From Arthrobacter pigmenti (lineage in GTDB: Bacteria; Actinomycetota; Actinomycetes; Actinomycetales; Micrococcaceae), in NCBI RefSeq assembly GCF_011927905.1, contig NZ_JAATJL010000001.1, positions 2,294,001 to 2,358,000 on the forward strand: a DNA stretch of 64,000 nt. Direction: 5' to 3'. Position numbers and translations under genes: made by a program. How positions within the stretch are numbered: position 1 is the first letter of the stretch; each line of letters starts with the position of its first letter. Below are positions 34,993-43,223 of this stretch, piece by piece. A model generated the notes under the pieces. It was not told where the DNA came from and did no database searches. It saw only the letters and a program-made list of their open reading frames with translations.

Positions 34993-35442
34993 TTATGGTA
35001 GCGCGCGGTCGGGACTTTGGTAAGTGAGCGCCAGGGCCGCGTCGACCAGGCTCACGCGGTGAAGATTCGGCACTGCGTCCAGCTCAATCCAGGCGGCTTC
35101 GTCGGTGGATCCGGCAACCTCGTGCACAATCGCACCCGATACTGTGTGAGCCCGATAGATGATGCGCAGGGCATGGAGCGGGCGGTCATCGCCGGACTCA
35201 CGGTCCTTGGCTGGGATGTGCAGGCTGTCGACGCCAAGAAGTTCATCCAGCTGGACCGTGTATCCGGTCTCCTCCCGCACCTCGCGTACCGCCGCGGTGG
35301 GAGCGTCCTCGCCTAATTCGAGTCCTCCGCCGGGCAGCGTCCAGCCGGTCCTGCCATGCTCGTTCCAATGCGCGAGCAGAATGCGGCCTGCTTCAATGAC
35401 GACGGCGTACGCACCAACCCGGGTATCCCACTCATAAGCCAT
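34993..35442 (-). CDS. Nudix hydrolase
   Basis: A 149-residue pyrophosphohydrolase. The Nudix box covers residues 39-61: Gly39, Glu45, Arg53-Glu54, Glu57-Glu58 and Gly60 fit the GX5EX7REUXEEXGU rule. The substrate is not indicated. TAGACT lies 6 nt before ATG 35442. It diverges from the pirin gene by 55 nt. Confidence 0.92.
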   Translation of the reverse strand: MAYEWDTRVGAYAVVIEAGRILLAHWNEHGRTGWTLPGGGLELGEDAPTAAVREVREETGYTVQLDELLGVDSLHIPAKDRESGDDRPLHALRIIYRAHTVSGAIVHEVAGSTDEAAWIELDAVPNLHRVSLVDAALALTYQSPDRALP

Positions 35443-35448
35443 TCCAGC

Positions 35449-35454
35449 AGTCTA
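35449..35454 (-). promoter_or_regulatory. Candidate -10 of the Nudix gene, leaderless
   Basis: TAGACT on the minus strand lies 6 nt before the ATG. Confidence 0.5.
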
Positions 35455-35497
35455 ATCAGCGGGCGTATCCTGAACTCACCCATCCGGCAGGAGGCCC

Positions 35498-36460
35498 ATG
35501 AGCAATCTCGATACACGCCCGGTTCCGTCTGCGTGCGAATCCGCGGCGCGCCGGGAACCTGTTCTTGAACTGCTGCCCGAACGCGAGGTTCCGCTCGGGG
35601 GCGTCCGCGCAATGAACGTCCGCAGAACCCTTCCCCAAAGGTCGCTTCCCACTATTGGCGCGTGGTGCTTTCTTGACTCGTTCGGACCAGACCGGACCGC
35701 CATGCGCGTACTCCCCCACCCGCACATCGGACTGCAGACGGTGACCTGGCCGTTGGTCGGCCAGGTACGGCACCGCGACAGCCTGGGGTCCGACGTCGTT
35801 GTCCGCCCCGGCGAACTGAACATCATGACCGCAGGCAGCGGAATCTCGCACTCCGAATTCAGTCCGCACGATGAAATCCTGTCGGGGCTTCAACTCTGGG
35901 TCGCGCTGCCCGGGCAGGCGGCATCTGCACCGCCGTCGTTCGAGCGGCATGCCGATCTGCCCCGAATCACCGGTCCCGGCTTCGAAGGCACAGTGATGGT
36001 GGGGCAACTGGGAGGCGCGGCCAGTCCCGCTTCGGTGCATTCGCCGCTTGTTGGGGCAGACTTCATTTCCGACGACGGCGGGATGGTCCAGCTGGACGTC
36101 GAGGATACGTTCGAGCACGGTGTACTTGTCCTCGAAGGGGCCCTTGAGGTTGAGGGCCGAAGCATCGAGTCTGGCCCACTCGCCTACCTCGGCACCGGAC
36201 GGTCCACCCTCCGGTTCGCTGCACGCCCGGGCACACGCTGGATCCTGCTCGGCGGGGAGCCGTTCGCAGAGGACCTGCTGATGTGGTGGAATTTCGTGGG
36301 CCGCAGCCATGACGAAATCGCACAGGCCCGTCAGGACTGGGAAGACGGACACCCGAGATTCGGGGCTGTGGACGGCCACGGCGCTGAGCGCATCCCGGCA
36401 CCCGCGCTTCCCGCAGTCCGGCTGACTCCACGCCGTCGGAAGCTTCCGGGGCACGAGTAG
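35498..36460 (+). CDS. Pirin family protein
   Basis: Cupin-fold, probably metal-binding protein of 320 residues. The N-terminal cupin has HPHIGLQTVTWPLVGQVRHRDSLG with the histidines that bind metal in pirins, then GELNIMTAGSGISHSEFSP. The role varies in this family (quercetinase-like or redox regulation). An AGGAGG site precedes ATG 35498. The next gene, an Lrp-type regulator, follows on the same strand 47 nt later. Confidence 0.9.
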   Translation: MSNLDTRPVPSACESAARREPVLELLPEREVPLGGVRAMNVRRTLPQRSLPTIGAWCFLDSFGPDRTAMRVLPHPHIGLQTVTWPLVGQVRHRDSLGSDVVVRPGELNIMTAGSGISHSEFSPHDEILSGLQLWVALPGQAASAPPSFERHADLPRITGPGFEGTVMVGQLGGAASPASVHSPLVGADFISDDGGMVQLDVEDTFEHGVLVLEGALEVEGRSIESGPLAYLGTGRSTLRFAARPGTRWILLGGEPFAEDLLMWWNFVGRSHDEIAQARQDWEDGHPRFGAVDGHGAERIPAPALPAVRLTPRRRKLPGHE

Positions 36461-36507
36461 GCTGAAGGAACGCGAAGTCAGCACAGACACGGAGGAAGGC
36501 AGCGGCG

Positions 36508-36987
36508 TTGGCAGATCCAGGGAAGCAGGACGGGCTGGATGCCGTCGATCGCCGGATCGTGCAGGAACTGCTGGCCGACGCGCGGATCACCAACGCGCAG
36601 CTTGCTGAACGGGTGGGCGTTGCCCCCTCAACTGCGCTGCTGCGTACCCGTCAACTCTCCGAGCGGGGTGTCGTGAGCGGCTTCCATGCCGAACTGAACC
36701 TGCCCGGTGTCGGCAGGGCGGTGCAGGCTCTGATTTCCGTTCAGTTGAAGGGCCACAACCGCGAGGAAATCGACCGGTTCACCTCGCGGATCACAACCCT
36801 TCCCGAGGTGGTTTCAACCTTTCACGTCTCGGGTGCAGTAGATTATCTGCTTCATCTGGCGGTGGCTGACACGGACGCACTTCGGGACTGGGTGCTGGAC
36901 TACCTGACCACCGACCCCGTGGTGGGCCACACGGAGACAACCCTGGTTTTCAACCACATAAAGGGAAATCCGGGACTGCTGCCCTGA
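36508..36987 (+). CDS. Lrp/AsnC family transcriptional regulator
   Basis: A 159-residue regulator with an N-terminal helix-turn-helix (DAVDRRIVQELLADARITNAQLAERVG, residues about 10-36) and a C-terminal ligand-binding (RAM) domain with FHVSGAVDYLLHLAV. The start is TTG 36508 with GGAGGA 11 nt before. It may regulate the pirin gene or itself. Confidence 0.88.
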   Translation: MADPGKQDGLDAVDRRIVQELLADARITNAQLAERVGVAPSTALLRTRQLSERGVVSGFHAELNLPGVGRAVQALISVQLKGHNREEIDRFTSRITTLPEVVSTFHVSGAVDYLLHLAVADTDALRDWVLDYLTTDPVVGHTETTLVFNHIKGNPGLLP

Positions 36988-36995
36988 CCAGCCGT

Positions 36996-37190
36996 TCAGA
37001 GCCAGAGGCCCGAGTGGCGTGTTGCGGCCACATCGCGGGAATGCTCTTCGTAAGTTGTGTGGCGTGCGGCGGTTGAATGTCCTGCTGCGAGCTGTTCGCC
37101 GGCGCTGACCAGCCAACGGCCTACAACTATGAGCAGGGCATCGAAGCCCTCAGGACGGGCCGGGCTGGAGAATCCGGTAAGCGCAGTCAT
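36996..37190 (-). CDS. Small hypothetical protein coupled to an ArsR-like regulator
   Basis: A 64-residue protein. The middle, FDALLIVVGRWLVSAGEQLA, is an amphipathic helix; the rest is polar. No family was recognised. The ATG at 37190 overlaps the regulator's stop by 4 nt (ATGA), which supports translation. It converges with the Lrp-type gene. Confidence 0.6.
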   Translation of the reverse strand: MTALTGFSSPARPEGFDALLIVVGRWLVSAGEQLAAGHSTAARHTTYEEHSRDVAATRHSGLWL

Positions 37191-37813
37191 GGTGTTTTCT
37201 CTTTTCGTGCGGGGGGCTCAGGAAACTGGCCCTGGATGATGGGGAAAGTGTTGAGGTGAATCTGAACGGCTTTGGCATCCGGATTATCGTTTGCCCCGGG
37301 CCGGTACTTTTCGAACAGCTCGCGGGATACGCGCATCAGTTCATCTGACAGCTCGGCCAATTGTTCGACCGTCAGGCGGGCGTTGAGGGTGGAGATCACC
37401 GAGGCCTCAAGCCACTCATCAGGCAGCACGTGCGGACCACGTTCCATGTAGTCCTCCAGCAGGGCTGCCCTGTTGTGGCTGAACTCCCGGTTCACGATCG
37501 CGGCAACGTCCCGGGTACCCGGGTCGTGGGCGATCTCGCTGGAATACAGGCTGAGGGCGCCCGGCGGGCGCTCCCACCAGCGTTCGCGCGCGGATCCTTT
37601 GCCCTCCAACTCGCGCACCAGCTCATGTTTGGCGAGCTGCCTCAGGTGGTAGCTGGTGGACCCGCTGGACTCCCCCAGCCGGGCGGCCAGCACGCTGGCC
37701 GTCTGTGGACCGAACTGCGATAGCGCATTGAGAAGCTGAATCCGAAGCGGATGAGTGAGTGCCTTCAAAGCGCTGACATTTACTGTGCGGTCGGCGGGCT
37801 GGCTTGAGTCCAT
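37187..37813 (-). CDS. ArsR-type helix-turn-helix regulator
   Basis: A 208-residue regulator with an N-terminal winged helix: LKALTHPLRIQLLNALSQFGPQTASVLAARLGESSGSTSYHLRQLAKH, residues about 12-60. The C-terminal part is helical and probably dimerises or senses a ligand. I chose ATG 37813 over the longer frame because it has an AGGGG site and a clean promoter with -35 TTGCAA and -10 TAATCT. Two palindromic operators lie over that promoter, so it likely represses itself and the coupled small gene. Confidence 0.85.
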   Translation of the reverse strand: MDSSQPADRTVNVSALKALTHPLRIQLLNALSQFGPQTASVLAARLGESSGSTSYHLRQLAKHELVRELEGKGSARERWWERPPGALSLYSSEIAHDPGTRDVAAIVNREFSHNRAALLEDYMERGPHVLPDEWLEASVISTLNARLTVEQLAELSDELMRVSRELFEKYRPGANDNPDAKAVQIHLNTFPIIQGQFPEPPARKEKTP

Positions 37814-37820
37814 AACCCCT

Positions 37821-37849
37821 AGATTACAGCTGCAAAGATTTCTTTGCAA
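37821..37849 (-). promoter_or_regulatory. Promoter of the ArsR-like gene
   Basis: On the minus strand, -35 TTGCAA (complement 37844-37849) and -10 TAATCT (complement 37821-37826) with a 17-bp spacer that contains the first operator. Confidence 0.7.
37831..37848. promoter_or_regulatory. Palindromic operator 1
   Basis: TGCAAAGATTTCTTTGCA, 8-bp perfect arms with a 2-nt centre, between the -35 and -10 elements. Confidence 0.75.
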
Positions 37850-37858
37850 CACTTTATT

Positions 37859-37876
37859 TGCAATGGATTCTTTGCA
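37859..37876. promoter_or_regulatory. Palindromic operator 2, degenerate copy
   Basis: TGCAATGGATTCTTTGCA matches operator 1 at 15 of 18 positions and starts 28 bp further upstream. Confidence 0.65.
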
Positions 37877-37903
37877 TCTGGAATCGCTTCCTGAATCGCG
37901 GCT

Positions 37904-39133
37904 TCAGGGCTGCCCTGTCCGCCAAACCAGCACGGCCATCCCGGCGCTCGCAATCGCGATCACGCCCGCGAAAAGTGCCACCGCAGCGGATAGGCCCAGG
38001 GCATCTGCTGCCAGTCCAAGGCCCAGCACCGGCACCGCGCTGCCGAGATAAGTGATCACATAGACCGTGCTGATGATCTGGGCGTGCTGTGCGACCTCGA
38101 CCTTTAGTGCAACCTCGTTGAACGCTGTCCGGAACGCGGTTCCCTGCCCGACTCCAGCCACTATGCACGCCGTTACGAGGAGGAGGATGCTGCCCGTTGC
38201 GCCGGCAATCGGCATGAGCGCCACCCCGAGGGTCATGGCAACCAGACCGATCGGTGCCGAATGACGGACACGAAGCGGGAATAGTTGGCTGACTGCCGAC
38301 ACCGCGAGCACCAGTCCCGCAAGCAGCCCGATGAGGGGACGACCGGCGTCGTCGGCGATCTGCGCGAAGTAGGTGGGGGCAAGACTCAGCGCAAAGCCGA
38401 ACAGGGAGAAACTCAGAAACCCGATGGTCGCAGCAGTCCAGAACGCCCGGGCAGCAGCCCGCGACACCGTGGGCCGGCGCGGCTTCAGCGCCGAGAGTGG
38501 ACGCCCTGCGGGCGCATTGATGGCGGGGCGCGCATCAAGCAGCACGAGGGGAATCAGCAGGAGCAGCAGGAAGACGGCATAGATGCCGAACGGCAGGCGC
38601 GTGGGTTCGGGAAGCAGCGAGAGCAGCCCGCCGATCATCGGCCCCGCTGCAACACCGCCGGCCGACGCTACCAGGGTGAACCGGGAGGCCCACTCGGGCC
38701 GATGCGGAAGAAGGTCACGCAGGGCCGCGGCACTGGCGCCCGTCGCGCAGGCCACCGCCGCACCCTGGAGGCAACGGCCAAGAATGAGCATCGGCAGGGA
38801 GGTTGCAGCACCGAACACCACGGCGCCGACCACGCCCGCCCCGACCGCAAGCACGAGGGCGGCCCTTCGCCCGATGTGATCGGACCAGTGGCCAACCAGC
38901 AGCAGTCCGGCCACGAGCACGAAGACGTAGGCCGCGAATGCCGCAGTGGTGTCAAAGGCACTCAGCCCGAGGTTGGATCGGATGAGCGGATAAAGCGGCG
39001 TGGCGAGGTTCGCCCCGACGAGGAGCGTTGCGATGACGACGACGGCGAGCACCAGCCGGGCGCTAACGGACGCATTCCAGCGTCGGCTTTGCACCGGCGC
39101 CGGGCGCATGCGGAGTTCACTGATGACGCTCAT
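37904..39133 (-). CDS. MFS transporter
   Basis: A 409-residue protein with about 12 membrane helices. The motif between helices 2 and 3, GHWSDHIGRRAALVLAVG, is the MFS signature, and GRCLQGAAVACATGASAAALRDLLP resembles multidrug exporters. The substrate is unknown. It lies on the same strand upstream of the ArsR-like gene with a 90-nt gap and diverges from an Lrp-type gene. An AGAGGA ribosome site precedes ATG 39133. Confidence 0.9.
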   Translation of the reverse strand: MSVISELRMRPAPVQSRRWNASVSARLVLAVVVIATLLVGANLATPLYPLIRSNLGLSAFDTTAAFAAYVFVLVAGLLLVGHWSDHIGRRAALVLAVGAGVVGAVVFGAATSLPMLILGRCLQGAAVACATGASAAALRDLLPHRPEWASRFTLVASAGGVAAGPMIGGLLSLLPEPTRLPFGIYAVFLLLLLIPLVLLDARPAINAPAGRPLSALKPRRPTVSRAAARAFWTAATIGFLSFSLFGFALSLAPTYFAQIADDAGRPLIGLLAGLVLAVSAVSQLFPLRVRHSAPIGLVAMTLGVALMPIAGATGSILLLVTACIVAGVGQGTAFRTAFNEVALKVEVAQHAQIISTVYVITYLGSAVPVLGLGLAADALGLSAAVALFAGVIAIASAGMAVLVWRTGQP

Positions 39134-39164
39134 GCCGGTCCTCTTCGTATTGTTCTAACGCTTC

Positions 39165-39187
39165 CACCATTTCACTTATCGATGGTG
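39165..39187. promoter_or_regulatory. Inverted repeat in the MFS-Lrp divergent region
   Basis: CACCAT and ATGGTG arms 11 bp apart, surrounded by further half-sites (TCTAAC/GTTAGA at 39154 and 39198). Possible operator for the adjacent Lrp-type protein. Confidence 0.4.
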
Positions 39188-39291
39188 AGTGAAGATGGTT
39201 AGACCGTTGCGTTCTGAACGCATACCCTGAACATTGTGCTCAACTATCGTGGGCAGAACTGCCCTGAGATGAGCTGAACGAGGAGGTGTCC

Positions 39292-39786
39292 ATGCTTGAC
39301 CGCACCGATGTGCGGCTCCTGCTGGAACTGGTGCGTGACCCGCGATCGCAGGTCAGCCAGCTCAGCGAGACGCTCGGAATGGCCCGCAACACTGCGCAGG
39401 CCCGTATCCAGCGGTTGTTCCGCTCAGGAATCCTGCGCCGTAGCGGGAGGGAACTGGACCTTGCGGTCCTTGGCTATGACGTCGTCGCCTTCGTCACTAT
39501 CGAAGTGACCCACCGCGAACTCGACGGCGTGATCACCGCTCTGCGGAGGCTGGACCAGGTACTTGAGGTCCATGAGATATCAGGCAGGGGCGATGTGTGG
39601 TGCCGGGTCGCTGCCAAGGACACCCACCATTTGCAGTCCGCCCTCCGCTCGGTGCTGCGCATCAAGGGCGTGATTCGCACCGAGACTGTGCTGGCGCTGC
39701 ACGAGCACATCCCCTACCGGACCGAACCGCTCCTGGACCGGCTGCTGGCTGACAAAGCGCAACAGAAGCCGGACACGCGCCCGTAG
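39292..39786 (+). CDS. Lrp/AsnC family transcriptional regulator
   Basis: A 164-residue regulator with an N-terminal helix-turn-helix (SQLSETLGMARNTAQARIQRLFRSG) and a C-terminal RAM-like domain containing VHEISGRGDVWCRV. ATG 39292 has AGGAGG 5 nt before it; the GTG at 39286 would overlap that site. It diverges from the MFS gene and is the likely local regulator of it. Confidence 0.88.
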   Translation: MLDRTDVRLLLELVRDPRSQVSQLSETLGMARNTAQARIQRLFRSGILRRSGRELDLAVLGYDVVAFVTIEVTHRELDGVITALRRLDQVLEVHEISGRGDVWCRVAAKDTHHLQSALRSVLRIKGVIRTETVLALHEHIPYRTEPLLDRLLADKAQQKPDTRP

Positions 39787-39816
39787 GTTGGCGCGGCATA
39801 GTGCGTGTGCGGCCGA

Positions 39817-40056
39817 CTAGCCGTCGTCCTCGTCGCCTCCGCCGCCTTCACCGCCGTTGTCGTCAGCGCCATCATCTGCGTTGTCATCAGCATTGTCGTC
39901 TGCGCCGTCATCCGCGCCGTCGTCGTTATTTCCCTCTTCCTGCTGCTGCTCCTGGTCCTGGGGAACGTCCCCGGGAGCCGTGTCATCGCAGCCCACGAGG
40001 AACACTGCACTGACTGCAAGAACTGCTGCAAGCTTCTTCAGATCATTGAGCGGCAT
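39817..40056 (-). CDS. Small acidic repeat lipoprotein
   Basis: A 79-residue precursor with a signal and lipobox LVGC near residue 23, then an almost purely acidic tail built from DDGADDGADDNADDNADDG units and ending GGGGDEDDG. It likely sits on the outside of the membrane and may bind cations. It diverges from an operon that starts with another very acidic protein and ends with a two-component system. Confidence 0.8.
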   Translation of the reverse strand: MPLNDLKKLAAVLAVSAVFLVGCDDTAPGDVPQDQEQQQEEGNNDDGADDGADDNADDNADDGADDNGGEGGGGDEDDG

Positions 40057-40087
40057 CGCGCTCTCCCTTCGGATGGATTGTTGCTCC

Positions 40088-40093
40088 AGCCTA
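40088..40093 (-). promoter_or_regulatory. Candidate -10 of the acidic lipoprotein gene
   Basis: TAGGCT on the minus strand; the matching -35 position falls inside the operator copy at 40104-40121. Confidence 0.5.
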
Positions 40094-40103
40094 GGCCGAG
40101 GTA

Positions 40104-40121
40104 ATGAGAAGCGGATGAGAA
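40104..40121. promoter_or_regulatory. Operator copy A for an OmpR-type regulator
   Basis: ATGAGAAGCGGATGAGAA: two TGAGAA half-sites in direct repeat with 11-bp period, the spacing used by OmpR/PhoB-type response regulators. Confidence 0.7.
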
Positions 40122-40140
40122 CCGCAGAAAGTACGCGGAT

Positions 40141-40158
40141 TTCTCATCTCCATCTCAT
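40141..40158. promoter_or_regulatory. Operator copy B, inverted
   Basis: Reads ATGAGATGGAGATGAGAA on the minus strand, 15 of 18 identical to copy A. It overlaps the -35 position of the + strand operon. Confidence 0.7.
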
Positions 40159-40168
40159 GATGAATGGG

Positions 40169-40174
40169 GATACT
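40169..40174 (+). promoter_or_regulatory. Candidate -10 of the acidic protein/two-component operon
   Basis: GATACT ends 6 nt before ATG 40181 (leaderless pattern). Confidence 0.5.
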
Positions 40175-40180
40175 TGACTC

Positions 40181-40567
40181 ATGAAACGGTCGAAAGCGCA
40201 CACCTGGCTCATTGCAGCGGCCAGCGCCGGGGCCGTCATCGCGGTGGGTCTTGGACTGTTCGGAGCGCTCAGGAGCCCCGGGCTGATTCCGTTGGGACCG
40301 GCAGTGGGCGTCACCACCGAGACCCCGGAGCCTCCGGGCACACCCACGCCAACACCTTCCGAAACTCCTTCCCCGCCCCCTTCGCCCTCCAGCGAACCGC
40401 CCTCCCCTGCGCCCGAGCCGACCCCAACGCCCGCTCCGTCAGAAACAACCGAGCCGCCCGCCGTGGTTCCGGTGCCGCCGCCCGCCACAGAGGACGGCGA
40501 CGACAGCGATGATGACGGCGGGGACGACGACGGCGGCGATGACGACGACGGCTTTGACGATGAATAG
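40181..40567 (+). CDS. Membrane-anchored Pro/Ser/Thr-rich protein with acidic tail
   Basis: A 128-residue protein: one N-terminal helix (LIAAASAGAVIAVGLGLFGAL), a 60-residue Pro/Thr/Ser/Glu spacer, and a tail of Asp and Gly (DDGGDDDGGDDDDGFDDE). It is probably extracellular. It overlaps the sensor kinase start by 8 nt and may be an accessory sensor, for example for divalent cations. This role is inferred from context. Confidence 0.75.
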   Translation: MKRSKAHTWLIAAASAGAVIAVGLGLFGALRSPGLIPLGPAVGVTTETPEPPGTPTPTPSETPSPPPSPSSEPPSPAPEPTPTPAPSETTEPPAVVPVPPPATEDGDDSDDDGGDDDGGDDDDGFDDE

Positions 40568-42287
40568 GTTCAACGCCGGAGCAGACGCGGCAGTCTCCGG
40601 GGGGCCCTCATCACCACACCCATCCTCACCGCCACCTTCCTCCGATCCGGCGACCGGTTCAGCGCCGACCGAGGCAATTCGGGTGCCACCGGCAGGACCG
40701 CCGACGGAGCGACTGCCGAACTTTCCGCCGCCTCCAGCCGCGCAACCGACGATCCTCGTCAAGGTTCCGCGCGCTGTCGACACTGAGCCGGGGACGGAAG
40801 CCCGCGGGCGCCGCCGTTTCCGGAGCAGGTTCCCCAAGGCCTGGCGCGGCTATTCGACCGTGCGCACCAGGGTGCTTGCCGCGATGCTTGCCCTCAGTGC
40901 GTTGGGGTTGCTGCTGGCCGGCGTCACCGCCTACGCGCTCCAGCGCAATGACCTCAACAACGAGATGGACGACTCCCTGACCCGGAGCTTCCAGGAGTTC
41001 GAGACACTGCTGGCCACGGGCATCGACCCAAATACTCGTGAGCCGTTCGTCGAAGCGGACCAGCTGGTATTCCTCGTCATGCAGCGGACTCTCACCGAGC
41101 CCAACGAAGGAATGATGGCCCTCCGTGGCGGACAGGTGATCTTCTTCGCCAATGAGGAGGTCGACGTGCGGCTCGAGGACGACGACGACCTCCTGAACTA
41201 CGTGAACAATGTAGCGCCGCAGAACGAGGTCACCATCGACTCGGTGAATACTGACGCCACCACCTACCGCGTGATGGTGGCGCCCGTGCAGCTTGCCGAG
41301 GACACCCAACCGACCTTCTTCGTCCTGGGCTTCGACGCCGAAGCCGAGTACGGTCAGCTCAACCGCACGTTCGGCACCTACGCGCTCATCAGTTTCGGCA
41401 CCCTGGTGCTGATCGGCGTCGTCGGTTTCCTGCTTGTCGGCAAACTGCTCGACCCCATCCGCCGCCTTCGCACCACCGCCCAGCGCATCACGGACACGGA
41501 CCTTTCACAGCGCATCCAGGTGACCGGCAACGACGACCTCTCCGAGCTCACCCGGACGGTCAACGCCATGCTGGACCGGCTCGAAGGCTCATTCACCTCG
41601 CAGCGGCGGCTGCTCGACGACGTCGGCCACGAACTGCGAACACCCATCACCATCGTCCAGGGGCATCTCGAACTCCAGGATTCCGAAGACCCACCTGACG
41701 TGCGCGCGGTCCGGGACATCGCCCTGGACGAGCTCGACCGCATGCGCATGCTCGTGGACGACCTCGTGACCCTCGCCGGGATTTCCGGGCCCGACTTCGT
41801 GCGCCTTGAACCCATCAACGTGGGACGCCTGACGGACGATGTCATGGACAAGGCACGCTCGCTTGGATCCCGCCGCTGGATCGTGGACGGGCGTGCCGAG
41901 GCCATCGCGATGCTCGACCCGCGCCGGATCACCCAGGCATGGCTGCAGCTCGCGGCGAACTCGGTCAAGTTCACGGAGGAGGGCTCCACCATCGCCCTTG
42001 GCTCGCGGAGGGACGACGACGGCGTCCGGCTGTGGGTGCGGGATGAGGGCACGGGCATTGCGCGGGAGGACCAAAAGCGGATCTTCGAACGTTTTGAGCG
42101 CGGTGCAAGTAGCAAGCGAACCGAAGGTGCCGGCCTGGGACTTACCATCGTAAGTGCAATCACCGAGGCGCACGGCGGGCAGGTTGAGCTGATGTCCGCC
42201 CCGCAGCAGGGGTCCACCTTCACGATGGTTCTTCCGCCCCTGCGCACAACTGCCCCGGAGACGCACGAGACGAGAGGACGGCAGTGA
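40560..42287 (+). CDS. Two-component sensor histidine kinase
   Basis: A 575-residue kinase. A Pro-rich cytoplasmic N-terminus of about 90 residues precedes helix 1 (residues about 105-127), an extracellular sensor of about 145 residues with the acidic stretch RLEDDDDLLN, helix 2 (274-297), HAMP (298-350), the H-box DVGHELRTP with His357, and the ATPase motifs QLAANSVKFT, DEGTGI, FERFERG and GAGLGLTIV. ATG 40560 is chosen since it directly overlaps the previous stop. It couples to the response regulator by a 4-nt overlap. Confidence 0.93.
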   Translation: MNRFNAGADAAVSGGPSSPHPSSPPPSSDPATGSAPTEAIRVPPAGPPTERLPNFPPPPAAQPTILVKVPRAVDTEPGTEARGRRRFRSRFPKAWRGYSTVRTRVLAAMLALSALGLLLAGVTAYALQRNDLNNEMDDSLTRSFQEFETLLATGIDPNTREPFVEADQLVFLVMQRTLTEPNEGMMALRGGQVIFFANEEVDVRLEDDDDLLNYVNNVAPQNEVTIDSVNTDATTYRVMVAPVQLAEDTQPTFFVLGFDAEAEYGQLNRTFGTYALISFGTLVLIGVVGFLLVGKLLDPIRRLRTTAQRITDTDLSQRIQVTGNDDLSELTRTVNAMLDRLEGSFTSQRRLLDDVGHELRTPITIVQGHLELQDSEDPPDVRAVRDIALDELDRMRMLVDDLVTLAGISGPDFVRLEPINVGRLTDDVMDKARSLGSRRWIVDGRAEAIAMLDPRRITQAWLQLAANSVKFTEEGSTIALGSRRDDDGVRLWVRDEGTGIAREDQKRIFERFERGASSKRTEGAGLGLTIVSAITEAHGGQVELMSAPQQGSTFTMVLPPLRTTAPETHETRGRQ

Positions 42288-42955
42288 GCCAGATTCTGAT
42301 TATTGAGGACGAGGAACGGATCAGCTCTTTCGTGGCCAAGGGTCTCCGTTCCGCGGGTTATGTGCCGACCGTCGCAGACAACGGCCGGGACGGCTACCAC
42401 CTCGCGCAGACCGGTGACTTCGAACTCATCGTGCTCGACCTTGGGCTGCCCGACCAGGACGGTTTCACCGTGCTGCGCCGAATCCGCGAATCGAAGAACG
42501 CGACGCCTGTCATCATCCTCTCTGCCCGGAGTTCCGTGGACGACACGGTAGCCGGGCTTGAGGGCGGCGCTGACGACTACATGTCCAAACCATTCAGGTT
42601 CGAGGAACTGCTCGCCCGAGTCCGGCTACGCCTCCGACAGGAAACACCGTCCGCCGACAACTCGGTACTCTCCCACAGCAACCTTCAGCTCGACCTGCGG
42701 TCCCGGCGGGCGCTGGTCAACGGCAAGGAGATCGACCTTTCGGCACGCGAATTCGCGCTTGCGGAAGCGTTCCTGCGCAACCCCGGCCAGGTGCTGAGCA
42801 GGGAGCAACTGCTCTCACGCGTGTGGGGTTATGACTTCGATCCCGGCTCCAATGTGGTGGACGTATATGTCCGGTACCTGCGGAACAAACTGGGCGCGGA
42901 GCGTTTCGCCACCGTACGCGGAATGGGTTACCGGTTGGTGTCAGAAGACACCTGA
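42284..42955 (+). CDS. OmpR-family response regulator
   Basis: A 223-residue DNA-binding regulator paired with the kinase. Receiver: acidic EDEE near residue 8, phosphorylation site Asp52 in VLDLGLP, Lys102 in MSKPF. C-terminal winged helix: LSAREFALAEAFLRNPGQVLS and the recognition region NVVDVYVRYLRNKLG. It is the probable ligand of the 11-bp-spaced direct repeats at 40104 and 40141. A terminator follows. Confidence 0.95.
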   Translation: MSQILIIEDEERISSFVAKGLRSAGYVPTVADNGRDGYHLAQTGDFELIVLDLGLPDQDGFTVLRRIRESKNATPVIILSARSSVDDTVAGLEGGADDYMSKPFRFEELLARVRLRLRQETPSADNSVLSHSNLQLDLRSRRALVNGKEIDLSAREFALAEAFLRNPGQVLSREQLLSRVWGYDFDPGSNVVDVYVRYLRNKLGAERFATVRGMGYRLVSEDT

Positions 42956-42997
42956 AACGCACCGCTTCAGCTGGCCCGATCCGGTCTTCACATGGAC

Positions 42998-43033
42998 GGA
43001 CCCGGGTGCGGTTGGGGGAACGCACCCGGGTCC
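42998..43033. terminator. Terminator of the two-component operon
   Basis: GGACCCGGGTGCG (42998-43010) and its complement (43021-43033) form a 13-bp stem with a 10-nt loop, 43 nt after the response regulator stop. The next 190 bases hold no convincing gene. Confidence 0.88.
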
Positions 43034-43223
43034 TTCGGAAGTGGCCGCCGGACTATCCTGCCCCAGGCTGGCCACTGGTCTGTAAGCCACGTTCGCCGCG
43101 GAAGAGCGCCGTCGTCGGGCGCCGTCCGGGTTGTCGGTTGACGTTGCTGGGCTGCTTCCAAGCATGGCGGCCCAATGTGAGAGGCGGAGGAGCCGTGCAT
43201 GAGAGTGCTCTCACAAACGCGTG

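Noticed and set aside
42988-43200. 70-codon minus-strand frame after the response regulator
   Set aside because: Lies over the terminator hairpin and has no start signal or recognisable sequence.
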